Position numbers and translations under genes: made by a program | Assembly (NCBI GenBank): GCA_026686845.1 | Contig: JAIVEN010000021.1 | Coordinates: 27,484,001 to 27,548,000, forward strand | Source: Adenanthera pavonina | Lineage: Eukaryota; Streptophyta; Magnoliopsida; Fabales; Fabaceae | Direction: 5' to 3' | DNA length: 64,000 bases | The notes under the pieces: model-generated | Seen by the model: the letters and a program-made list of their open reading frames with translations, nothing else | Told to the model about the DNA's origin: nothing | The model's database searches: none | Shown: positions 1-10,732 of the stretch, piece after piece | Position numbering within the stretch: position 1 is the first letter of the stretch | How the letters are laid out: every line of letters starts with the position of its first letter

Positions 1-231
1 ATACCAAACTCCCAAAAGAAAAGTTGCAGGAAAAGGAAAAAAGAACCGTTAATGTATTGATCCAGTCATCAAAATTCAGAAGCATGTGTCCATTGTACGC
101 TTAAAACTCACTGGTTTGGCTAACATCAATACTTTCAGAAACATCAACTAGCTGCTATGTGCTTGTGGGTGTGTGACAGAACAGTTCAAGCTCTGACGAT
201 TTTCAAAGTTTGCTTAATATGCATATCTCAC
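1..231. other. Intron of the TPR/HAT repeat gene
   Basis: No coding exon is supported here. The stretch follows the donor site (CAG|GTGAGA on the minus strand) of the last exon visible in the window, so it is intron, and the gene continues past the left edge. The next exon expected would begin with another SKGDLH-type repeat, judging from the two modules seen downstream. Confidence 0.6.
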
Positions 232-3200
232 CTGAATCAGAAACTGAGCATAATTTTTCAGAAGGAAAGAGTTGTTAGGATTTTTATCAATCATCTTCTT
301 ATCATAGTCCTCAACACTGCCATCTTTTCCGCAGTTAGCCAGAGTAAGATCTGCTGCATCATTCTCTATTTTGTCATCGTTGACAGTTATGATATGTTGG
401 TCATGCTCTTCCTTCTGCACTCAATTATAATGATTAAGATATAAATAACCCATGGGACTCTTTCGGAATATACATGACCACTACAAAGGGAGAGGGGCAG
501 GGGAACCAAAGCAGCACCTCCTCACTGTTAATTTGTTGTTTTCCACCTTCTTCCTCATCATCTTCTATTTCCCAGAGAAAACCAGCATATGCTGCTAGAA
601 CATCGCTGAAAAGAATCTCATTTGTGTATTGTTATCTTGCAAACATGTAAAGCTCGAAATTTTGCATTTTTGAACTGAAGCAGCCAAATTCTGAAGGTTA
701 CATTGTAGTAACAATGCATTCCAGCCCAGAAGTAACTGGTTTAATTAGATATTAGGATATTCAAAACACCAGAGACTATATTTCCTTCTAATTGAGGCAG
801 ACAATAGTGGCAGAAATTACCTATCTAGCGGAGCAGCTTGAGCTGCACGTTCAAAATAGGTCAACGCTTTATCCTTGTCTCGATGTAGCTCCCACAGCAG
901 CCAAGCATACTGCATCAAGATTTCACCGTCATTAGGATCTGTTAGCGTGGCACGAGAAAAGCACTCTTCAGCTCCATGAAGGTCTCCCTTTGACTGCCAG
1001 TAAATATTAGAAAATACAAATAAGCATTTGAGAAAAAGATTAACAATAAGAAATATTATACTTGTTACAAAATATATATATTAATAAGTAGTTCAAATAT
1101 AAGATACCATGAGGACATGTTCGCTGTAGCTAATTATTAATTGGCAGCAATTCTTAGAGTTTATAATGACGAGTCAAATGTAGTTCAAATATTAGATACC
1201 ATGCAGATACGTGTCAGCATTACTACTGTTGCAACCTGATGGAGATCAAATGGGGTTCTCTATCTTAACTATGCCAAAAATGGCTGACTCTGTAAGCTTA
1301 AAATGACCAAGCTAAACAATTACACCTCATCAAAAACCAGTGCAAATAACAGGTTCAAACACAGTTTAGTATTCTGTAAACAACCACCAACTCAGTGAGG
1401 TTTGATTATTTTGTAACTTCAGTTCAAGTGCATGGTTTATATTGAATTTACTAAATCAAGAAAAAGAATAGACCCTGCTTGCCACCATAGTGAAATTACT
1501 TGAGTTGACTAACTGAATAATCAGCAACAGAAAGAGGGTTATCAGAGGTTTACTGCCCCTTACCTTCTAAAAGTAGGATATGTTGAGTTCAGAATCAAGA
1601 CTTAAGTCTAAGACTTGAAGAATGCACAAACTAATTCAAAATCTGCAATACTTGGTGCATTGCAATCTCCTTAGTGACTTATGTTATCCAGAATCACAGT
1701 CTATGTAAAGCAGATAAAACGGAAGAAAGACAGAGGAAAAGAGTATTTCTTGGCTCAAAAATTAAGACTGTTCAAGAAGTTTTAGGCCCTGTTTGGTGGA
1801 GTTCCGCAAAACAGTTTTCTTGTTTTCAGAAACAGAAAACTCAGAAAACTTGTTTGGTAAACCTGTTTTCTAAAAATTGTTTTGGAAAACAGAAAACAGT
1901 TTTGTACAGAAAACTCAGAACACCTTTTAAGTGTTTTATAGTTTTTGTTCTGGAAAATACAAGGAAAGATGAGAAACATCCACCTCATTAATGATAAAGT
2001 TATAAATTTTGAATAACTCATCTATTACTCACTAGTTATGATTTTGAGAACAATTATTCAAACAGATTTTTTTGTTTTCTTGTTTTCAAAACAGTTTTAC
2101 AAAACTGTTTTTGAGAACAGAAAACAGGAAACACTATCAAACAGGCCCTTAATGCTTTGGTCCAGAGCAAATTCCAGAAATTATAGCAAATTTGTCTAGG
2201 CATTGCATTATATCTAACATTACCTCCATAAAGAAAAATCAATTTTTTTCTAAAAAAAACAAGACAAAAGGTTCAGTTTCTCCTATGATTTTTGAAGTTA
2301 AGCTTGCTTGTGAATAAAGCTGACTATGAGCTTATAAAAACAGAAATAGCAAAATGTACATATCTCACCTGAATCAGAAACTGAGCATAATTCTTCAGAA
2401 ACAAATGGTTGGTAGGATTTTTGTCAATCAACTTCCTGTAATAGTCCTCAATATCAGCATCTTTGGCATAATTAGCTGCTGTAAGATCTGCTGCACCAAC
2501 CTCTGGTCCTGATGCAGGTTGCAGGTGCAGGAAAGGGCTAGCTGGTTGATTATCTTGTTTCTGTTCATTGTTCTCATTCTGCACCTACTCACGAACTATA
2601 ATGATTAAACAACCAATATAAATCATCAAAGAAATGCAATGTTCCCTAGAAAGAAAAATGACAGGAGAAAAAGAAAGGAGCACCTTGCTGTTAGTATCAT
2701 GTTTTCCACCTTCTTCATCATCATCACCCTCTATTTCCCAGAGGAAACTGGCATATGCTGCAAGAACATGGCTGAAAGGAATATGCAATGTGTACTGTTA
2801 TCTTTAAGACATCTAAGGCTCAAAAGCCAGAGTGTATTATTAAGCAAATCATCCTAATTCTGCTGCTCGCAATGAGTTTAAGGAAAATATTTCAGTCCAG
2901 AAGTTATCAGAAGATTAAACATTGTATTTAACACCTTATGAATTGAGTTGGGTAAACGTGTCAGAATGCTTACCTGTCTGGAGGGGCAGTTTGAGCTGCA
3001 CGTTCAAAATACTCTAATGCTCTTTGCTTGTCACGATGGAGATCCCAGACCAGATTAGCATACTGCACTAAGATTTCACCATTATTTGGATCTGCCAGGG
3101 TAGCACGTAGAAAATATTCCTCAGCCCTGTGAAGGTCTCCCTTGGACTGCCAGTAGAATTTAGAAAATAATGATCAGCATCTGAGACAAAAAGAACAGGA

Positions 3201-4193
3201 TGAAATATCATAATTGTTTAAACGACAATGAAACCAATGAAATCCATTAAAAAAAAAAAGGGAAATTCTTAGATAACTTGGTAACTGTTTCTGTTCCTGA
3301 CACCTCTTAGTTTTTGGACAGACAGGTACTCCTGGTGGTTGTGATATTTATTGCTCAGTATTTTGGTATGGGACATTACGCAGATTGTTCTGCTCTAGAT
3401 TATCTTTGAGATGGATGATTACGAGACTTAATAATCCTCATGTAGAAGAGCTTCTAAGTAGGAAAACCTCAAGTCAACCAACTGAATAATTAGCAGCAGA
3501 AGAATCAAAGGGGACTATCAGAGGTAAGACCGGTGTCTACAACTTGAATGACGTATGCAAATCATCTTATATCTGCTGCATTGCCATATGTAAACTTTAT
3601 CTTACATTTCCTTTCTAAAATCAAATTGATACATGAGGAAACAGCGAATCAGTTAAAGAGACGAAAGACTAGCAATATAAAAACGGGGGGCTCACTTGTA
3701 AAATCTGAGCATAATTTCTCAGAATCAAAGGGTGCAGGGGATACTCGTCAATCATCCTCTTGTAGTGCTCTTCCACATCGCCACTTCCATCCAAGTTTGG
3801 CAGATATAAATCATCAGTATTAAAGTTATCAAACCCAAATCCAGTTCCATCAACCCCAAGGCCTGCGGCTAGATACATCGGGGGGCTAGCCGGTTCAACT
3901 TCTTCCTCAGCCCCCGATTTCTGAATCCCGATCGAACAATCCTTCTCACTCTCCCCTTCCTCCTCAATCAAGGCCATCTCTTTCTTCCGGAAGCTAAACT
4001 CAGCACTACCCAAGGCTTCCATCCTCTGCCCAATCGTAATGGTCCTCTCCAAAACCTCTTCCGCATCGGTATCTCCATCTCCGAACCCTTCGTTGGAGCT
4101 GTATATAGCAAATGATGGAGCTGTACGCAAGGGTCGTTGATGATGAAGCGAATCATCCTCTGTTGGGGATTCGGGGCCATGAAATTCGTCCAT
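232..4193 (-). CDS. TPR/HAT-type repeat protein, 5' part (3' end outside window)
   Basis: Seven exons are readable on the minus strand: 4193-3696, 3146-2974, 2771-2684, 2578-2369, 993-821, 605-518 and 414-232. They join in frame to 471 codons, and the gene is then cut by the window edge. Exon 1 encodes an acidic, low-complexity N terminus (starts MDEFHGP) followed by a helix ending LILRNYAQILQ. Two similar three-exon modules follow, each reading SKGDLH..AEE, then (S/D)VLAAYA.FLWEIE with an acidic tail, then EDY..K.IDKNP..LKNYAQFLIQ. These helix pairs look like tetratricopeptide or half-a-TPR repeats, as in plant proteins annotated 'TPR-like superfamily'. Such repeats bind other proteins, but no partner can be named. 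The start is the first ATG in a long open exon. The long fourth intron holds a MITE. Exon borders are supported by clean GT..AG sites and identical phases in both modules. Confidence 0.8.
1785..2148. mobile_element. PIF/Harbinger-like MITE, 364 bp, in a TPR-gene intron
   Basis: The element is bounded by inverted ends GGCCCTGTTTGG (left) and the reverse complement of GGGCCTGTTTGA (right), and TTA lies directly outside both ends (1782-1784 and 2149-2151). A 3-bp TWA target duplication with GGGCCTGTTTGG-like termini fits Tourist/Harbinger non-autonomous elements. The interior is made of repeated AAAACAG/TTTTCTG runs in both orientations, so it can fold back. No transposase is encoded. Confidence 0.75.
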
Positions 4194-6037
4194 GAAGGAA
4201 GAAGAACCAGATGCCAGCCTCTGTTAAGCGTATTGGGATGTTGATTGAACGATGAGAAGTGAGAAATTTAATGGAGTTGAATTTCCCTGAACTTGTATCA
4301 ACTTGAAGGAAGCTCACATCACATGGAAGATGGAGGATACTGTGAGAGGAGGGAAGTATGGTTGCTTAGAAAGGTGACACGTGAGATTGACCACGCTAAT
4401 AATTTTCATTGAATAACTATGCATAAGTTATTTAATTAATTTAATGAATCCAATATCTCCGGGTGATGCTCCGTACATTTTGGTTGACTAGATCCCAATC
4501 CCATCAACAGTTTCAGGTATTATCTCATACTGAAACTGAATCAATAATAAATTAATAATCCTATTTATGATAGGTGAATAATATAATATATTTTACTAAT
4601 AATACGTTATATTCCCCTCAAATTAGGATTGCATGAATGTGAAATTTTTATTTCATAACTAAATATAAATAGAAATGGTATAATAATCACAGTTTCAGTA
4701 TTATTTTATACTGAAACTAAATCAATAAAAATGGCATAAGTTTTTTTTTTTACCAGAAAAATGGCATAAGTTTAAGTAAATGATTTGAAGAATAGCTATC
4801 TCTCTCTGGACAGTAAAAAAGGTCAAAAGGCACGTACACGTAAGAAGATGCACATGATTCAAATTAAACTTCGTTAGGGCTGAGTCTTGTGTCACATGAA
4901 AAGAAAGATTGGATTTGGATGCAAGGTCACGGACATTGTGGCCAAACCAAATCATTTGAAAGTAAATAGTCATAGGCTCAAGCTTAATAGTAGGGAAAAT
5001 AATGTAATGAACCAACCTAAATACTGCGGTTGTAATTAATGATAATTAATTAAATTAGTTAATGAAATCTTGGAAGGAGTGGGCGTTTGATATTGACTTG
5101 CAACCCAAAGTTATATTGGGAGAAACTGCATTGATCCATTTCTAATTTTGTCCTTGACTATAATGTCATTTTTTTTTGTCTTCTAAGCATTGTTAAATCT
5201 TTGATTTTTGGCGTGTACGGGCACGTCTATTGATTTGAATAAGATGAGAGAAAAAAAACTAGATACTAATTGAGGTGGTAAAAGCAACATTGCATCTCAA
5301 ACTGAAATAACTAAAAGAATAATAGATATAGTTATGTCATATTTAATATTATGCAAGCAGTATGGACACGAGTATATGTATCGAATATTATATAATATGA
5401 TATGAAAAATATGATAATTTTTAAAATTTTAAAATATAAACGTGAAAAATATTTATATATATAATATTATTTATGATATCAAATATTTTAAGTTTATAAC
5501 CTATCGATTCGTCACTCGTCAATAATTTAATTTGTAAAGTCGATCTGACGGAATAAAGGCGTGTGAAAAAAACACAAAAAAACTAGTTGAAATTCTATTA
5601 TGGGAAAACCTCGACAATCTGGCTAAACTAACTCTGATAACAAACACTGAAAACAAAATGAAATGTTTGGGAATTAAAAAAGAAAAATCCCCACACGGTC
5701 ACCGAAAACGACGCTGAGAATTAACGTTCCTGAATCAACCAAACTTCCTCTGATTTGCTATATTCTGAATACAAATTAAAATCATGTTGCTTCACCAAAT
5801 GCTTTTGGTTCCTTCTCCTCCCCTCTGGCCTCGCCTTAATGTCACGCCCTTCCTCGTCGTCCTCCTCCTGGACGACGAGTGGGATCCATTGAGAACACCA
5901 TCTCGCCATTTCCTCTTCACGTGATGATTCTAAGTCGTCGTTGAGGAATTAACCAAACATTATTATTATTATTCACAGTTCACTCATTGAAGATCCATCT
6001 TATTCCTTTGATTAATTAATAATTACTAATTTGGATC
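4194..6037. other. Intergenic region between divergent TPR and C2 genes
   Basis: The TPR gene (minus) and the C2 gene (plus) are transcribed away from each other, so this 1.8 kb holds both promoters. It is AT-rich. The roughly 300 bp next to the C2 start include a GC-richer segment (5780-5960) that could be 5' leader. The short minus-strand ORF at 5721-5909 is not supported as a gene. A motif containing TATACTGAAACT is repeated near 4535 and 4705. Confidence 0.5.
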
Positions 6038-7801
6038 ATGTCTCGCATTCCACCTCCTTTCCAGCTCTTAGAACTCAATGTCATATCTGCGCAAGACTTG
6101 TCTCCTGTGGCTCGATCCATGCGAACCTATGCGGTTGCATGGATCCATCCCGATCGAAAGCTCTCCACTCGGGTCGACACGCAGGGCCACAAGAACCCCA
6201 CTTGGAATGACAAGTTCGTCTTCCGGGTCGATGAGGATTTCTTATATGCCGACACCTCCGCCGTCATGATCGACATCTATGCTCTCCATTGGTTCAAAGA
6301 CATCCACGTGGGATCCGTCCGTGTCCTCATCGGCAACCTCATCCCTTTCCCGCGCAGCGCCAACCCCTCCTCCTCTGGGATGCGGTTCGGGGCGCTCCAG
6401 GTCCGAAGATCTTCGGGTCGCCCGCAAGGGATTTTGAACATTGGTGTGGCGGTGCTTGATAGCTCCATGCGGAGCATGCCTATCTACACTCACAATCCCT
6501 CAGCCGTTGGATATCGCCATTTGATGGGCGAGAAAGATGCTTATGAGTATCATAATCATTTGAGCCCCCGACAGGTTTCTAAACCGGAGCTCCGTCGAAC
6601 CAAAAGTGACACCAGCTCCATGATCAGCGCGAACGCTCGCCAGCAGCGGCTCAGGAGCAGAAGGGGAAAACCAAGCTCCGTGTTAACATCTTCAGAGGTT
6701 AGCTCGAAAAGGAGCAAGAGGAAGAGCCGGTCCCGCTCTAAGGCTAGCTCAATTGTTATCGGCTCCGAGGTGAGCCAAGGCAGGGGCAGAAGTGGAAAAC
6801 CAACCTCTGTTTTAAGCGAACCAGCAGTCCAATGGAGGCCTAAAAATGAGAAAACGAATTCTACGCTTGGCGACTCCGAGTCGAATGAGCAGCCGATGAA
6901 TGTTAAATCGATTAGTCCAAGTCACTATCTCAAGGATTCTGATGTCTTCGGTCACAAGAACCAGAAACTGCAAACGCCCGAATCGTTGACGACGTCCGAA
7001 ACGACCGACACTTCTGATATGACCGATAAGTTCAATGAATTTGAAAACCAAAGAATCTTTCAGAAAACGAACAATTTGTATGAAGTCAAGGCATCGCCAA
7101 AACCGCAGTTTCGGAATTCTGCTGGTCCGAAGCTCCTTCAACAACAACCAGTCGGGTTCGGAGGTTCGCACAAGAATACGCCAATGCATCCGACGTTGGG
7201 TTACGGAGGTTCGCACAAGAATACGCCAATTCATCAGACGGTGGGTTACGGAGGTTTGCACAAGAATACGCCGATGCATCAGACGATGGGTTACGGAAGT
7301 TCGCGTAAAGCCACGCCAAAGGGCACTCCATTGCATTCGATGGGGAAGTTCACTCCGGCTTTGGAATACGCAACCCCGCGAAGATCCAATTTGGGAGGTA
7401 TAGCTCCTCCGATTCTAACAGAATCTGAGCTTGGACCGTCGCCCTCTGAGGTGGCAGCGGCTTTGGCCAAAAACCCCAAGATCGACGAGGGTGAGAGTTC
7501 CACGTTAGGTGGATGGAGCCTGGACGAGAGCGTGGAGGGGTTACAATCTAAGCTGGATAGGTGGAGGACGGAGCTTCCGCCGATATACGATCTTGGCGAG
7601 CTCTCTAGCTACCCGGCGTCGACCAAGAGCAAAAAATCTATGCATAACCGAAGGCACACAGACGGAGGGAATGGTTTGTTCTCGTGCTTCAGCAACATCT
7701 GTGGCTGTCAATGCACTATCGTTTGTGGCGGTAACAATTCCAGGAAGAAGAAAGCCGCCCGCCGCCGGACTCCGTCGGCGGATGATACAAGTTTCCTCTG
7801 A
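6038..7801 (+). CDS. C2-domain protein, SRC2-like, single exon
   Basis: One uninterrupted 587-residue frame. Residues about 5-150 form a plant C2 domain: it opens with LELNVISAQDL, followed by RTYAVAWIHP, NPTWNDKFVF and a closing GILNIGVAVLD strand. C2 domains of this SRC2/BAP-like class bind membranes or phospholipids, often with calcium, and related proteins act in stress and defence signalling. The middle (about 180-350) is Ser/Arg/Lys-rich and probably disordered, with KSRSRSK-type runs. Residues about 373-427 hold 15-residue tandem repeats (GYGGSHKNTPMHQT type). The C terminus has a conserved SLDESVEGLQSKLDRW helix and a Cys-rich segment (FSCFSNICGCQC). The ATG at 6038 opens directly into the first C2 strand. 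GC content is clearly higher than the flanks, as expected for coding DNA. The exact biological role cannot be read from sequence. Confidence 0.9.
   Translation: MSRIPPPFQLLELNVISAQDLSPVARSMRTYAVAWIHPDRKLSTRVDTQGHKNPTWNDKFVFRVDEDFLYADTSAVMIDIYALHWFKDIHVGSVRVLIGNLIPFPRSANPSSSGMRFGALQVRRSSGRPQGILNIGVAVLDSSMRSMPIYTHNPSAVGYRHLMGEKDAYEYHNHLSPRQVSKPELRRTKSDTSSMISANARQQRLRSRRGKPSSVLTSSEVSSKRSKRKSRSRSKASSIVIGSEVSQGRGRSGKPTSVLSEPAVQWRPKNEKTNSTLGDSESNEQPMNVKSISPSHYLKDSDVFGHKNQKLQTPESLTTSETTDTSDMTDKFNEFENQRIFQKTNNLYEVKASPKPQFRNSAGPKLLQQQPVGFGGSHKNTPMHPTLGYGGSHKNTPIHQTVGYGGLHKNTPMHQTMGYGSSRKATPKGTPLHSMGKFTPALEYATPRRSNLGGIAPPILTESELGPSPSEVAAALAKNPKIDEGESSTLGGWSLDESVEGLQSKLDRWRTELPPIYDLGELSSYPASTKSKKSMHNRRHTDGGNGLFSCFSNICGCQCTIVCGGNNSRKKKAARRRTPSADDTSFL
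7154..7318 (+). repeat. 45-bp tandem repeat in the C2-protein gene
   Basis: Three full 45-bp units (7154-7198, 7199-7243, 7244-7288) and one degenerate partial unit encode 15-residue repeats of the form G(Y/F)GGSHKNTPMHQT. The frame is kept across all units, so copy-number change would lengthen or shorten the protein without breaking it. Confidence 0.9.
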
Positions 7802-10732
7802 CGGGCCTTATCCGACCCGCTGCTCGACCCATTATGAGAAGGATGATCATGATCAGGACGGACGTGAAGGTAGGAGAAACGGTCACGGAGGTGCTAAATG
7901 GCGCGGGGTGCGCATTTTTGTTATAACTGAAAAAACATTTCATGCAAAATGCTTTTGATACCAAATACAAAGAGGGGTTGACAAATGGCAAGGATCCGTT
8001 AGTTCTAATTCTTGGTTTTGGTAATTTTTTTTTTCCTTTTCAAAGGAACTTATTGTTTCTCTTTCACTTTTATAAATTGGAAAGCAGGAGAAAAGGGAAA
8101 TTAAAAAAATATAGAACACATTTATATATGGGATTGATTTATTGTCAAATACATTTATTCAACTATTATCATATTTATGATGTATATTTGTTTTAATAGT
8201 TGATTGAGGATCATATTAGAGGATTTTTTGTTGTTTTAAAACCTTTTTTCATCTTTATGACTAGGCTCATTAGTATTTAATATTTATTACTACCATGTAT
8301 AACCTTGTTAGAAAAGCTAAATAATAACTTTTGGAGCAAAATAACATTCAATATATTCTACTCAAATGTTAGTATAATTTAATTTTCTTACCGTTCAATA
8401 TTTTTCCAGTATATAATTTTAAAATTTTATAGCTGTCTTCATAATAAAATTTGATCAGTGCGTCAAATCTAGAGCTTCTTGAGTAGACGTATAATAGTAG
8501 TTGAATCAAACTATCAATTTCAGCCCATATATATATATATATAAAGATTTGAAAAATTGATGAAAATGATATTGGCTGATGAACAATTAGTTTCTGTACG
8601 TAAAAATATAGAGATGGAAGATTCAATTATGTCTATGTATATAGTCTTTTAAAACAACACATTAATTTATATGCTTTAATGTAGCCAACACATACTGGAA
8701 GAAACTTAGTAAAATCCAACAAGATCTCCATGAAACAAGAAACAAAGATACGTTTGATTTAATCAACAAATCACCTGTTTTAATGAATAAAATGTTCTTT
8801 TGTACATAAGTTATGAAGCTTAAGCTTAATATGATATATACAATTATCTATTACGATAATAAAATTATTTTTTAAATTTCTTCATGACCAAAATTAATTT
8901 AAAAAAATCCCAAAAGTTAGTTTGAAGTCTAAATCAGAAGAATATATCTCATGTATATAAAGTAGGCATTCAGATCTAAGGTGAGATGGACATAATAGAA
9001 AAACGCTAATAGTAAAGATGCTTATACTTTTATGGTGTAATTAATTAATGGTAATCAAAGACAGTGTTTAATTGTGGTCCCAAAGGGGGGAATTAATGAA
9101 TTGTTAGTAATGATAAATGCAACATATTTTAAGGAATAATTATGAAGAAGGTTTTGTTGTTTTCTCAGGCCATAGTGGGCAAAGGCAAATATAGAATATA
9201 TATATCTTTTGGTCCCAACTTTGTAAAACAAAAGGTTTATGTGGCCATTTGTCCTGCAAATAGAAGACAAGACCATAGGAAAGAAGAATAAAAGTGGCAT
9301 TGAGAACCCAAACCAGAATCATGCTTTGCTTGTTTATGCTGCATAAAACACCATCCCCTTCTCACTTTAACCCCTCTTGCTTTTTTTATGCTAATCCTGT
9401 ATCAGACACCTAATCTCTTCCTTAAATTTAACTCTCAAAATTAAATTCTTTTTTTTTTCTTTAAAGAGAGAGAGAAGTGAAAAAATTATGTTAAAATATT
9501 TTAAAAATTGTAATTATTTTTAAAGATCAAAACTATCACTAAATGTTATATGAGATTTATTACAATAATTTAAAATAGTTACAAATTTGAATATTTTAAC
9601 GATAATTTTTTTTAAAAAAATTATAATAAATATTTGAATTTTAAAAAATAGTTTACACATATACAATTTTACAAATAATAATAGACACCATTAACATGAA
9701 CATTAATAATAGAGTAGCACCTTCACGTTTGCCGGTGACCAATTATGGGTTTGGTAACTTTAAGCAGCTGAATTAAGCAAATCGTACAAATATGATCAAC
9801 TATCATACTAATTCATTCATACACACACCTAAAAAGTTCGTTTGCAATGAACATAATGAAAAAAAGCAAGTCCCTCGTACTATTACTAATTAGTTACCAT
9901 CACCATGTATCATTTTCCATGTCTGTATTCCACTTTGATTTTCCCTTTTTTTTCTTTTTTGGTTTGTTTGTTATACTTTAATCACATACTATCTTCTCTT
10001 TCTTTAATCTTCCTGATAAATATAAACAATTTTTTTTCAAAAATTTGAATTCTTAAATAAATAATTCATGTAATCCAAATTTATTAAATTTTATTAATAT
10101 TTTAAAACTACAAGTAAAATTAGTTGTTCATAGTCATGGAATTGAGAGAAATGTTAATTGGGACAACAGAAAAACTGAATATGTATGTACTATTTTCAAA
10201 ATGATGGGAAAAAAGGCGGTATTTTCATAAACTCTAAACTCTTCTGTCTTGATCATGACACTGCTTGATTGCTTGTTGGTTCTTAAATCAATAAAGCACT
10301 TTGAGGTGTTATTCGTACTAATTAACATGAAAAAAAGACAATACAACTTTAAAATTATTTTTTTGGGGGGAAAATAGATTCGAGTTTAGAATTCACCTTA
10401 ACTTAACTAAAGAAAACACATTATTCTTGAAAGATATAAATTATGAGAAGAGGAAAAGAAAAATGAGAAGTGGTATGCGCACTAGGTAGACATATGGGAC
10501 CCATACCATCACTAGCTCCACCACCTCCAACAGCACCCTTTTCCCCTTCTTTCGTGCTTCTCTCTTTCTCGTCCTTCTATACCATTTTGTCTTCCACTCT
10601 TCTTCCTCCCATTCCCAAGCTCCTTGCAAAGTTCATCCCTTTTTACCTCCCTCTTTCTCATTCCATCCTTCCCTCACAACCCCATCTTACATTCCCTCCA
10701 TCCCTCTTGCTTCCATCTTCAATCCTTCTTCC
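7802..10732. other. Intergenic region, AT-rich
   Basis: No gene is supported in this 2.9 kb. It contains the 3' region of the C2 gene and the promoter of the Aux/IAA gene. Short ORFs are scattered and without family features. Poly-A, poly-T and (AT)n tracts are common. The last 200 bp before the Aux/IAA start are pyrimidine-rich (many TCC/CTT), typical of a plant 5' leader. Confidence 0.6.
10540..10732 (+). promoter_or_regulatory. Pyrimidine-rich 5' leader of the Aux/IAA gene
   Basis: Almost every base from about 10540 to the ATG at 10733 is C or T on the plus strand, in runs such as CCCTCCATCCC. This lies directly upstream of the Aux/IAA start and is most simply the transcribed 5' leader and core promoter. 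No clear TATA box position could be fixed. Confidence 0.4.

Noticed and set aside
5721..5909. Minus-strand ORF upstream of the C2 gene
   Set aside because: Lies in the C2 promoter/leader, has no domain, and its openness is explained by local base composition.
6242..7336. Several long minus-strand and other-frame ORFs across the C2 gene
   Set aside because: They mirror the C2 coding frame and its 45-bp repeats; amino-acid composition is Arg/Trp-rich nonsense typical of shadow frames.
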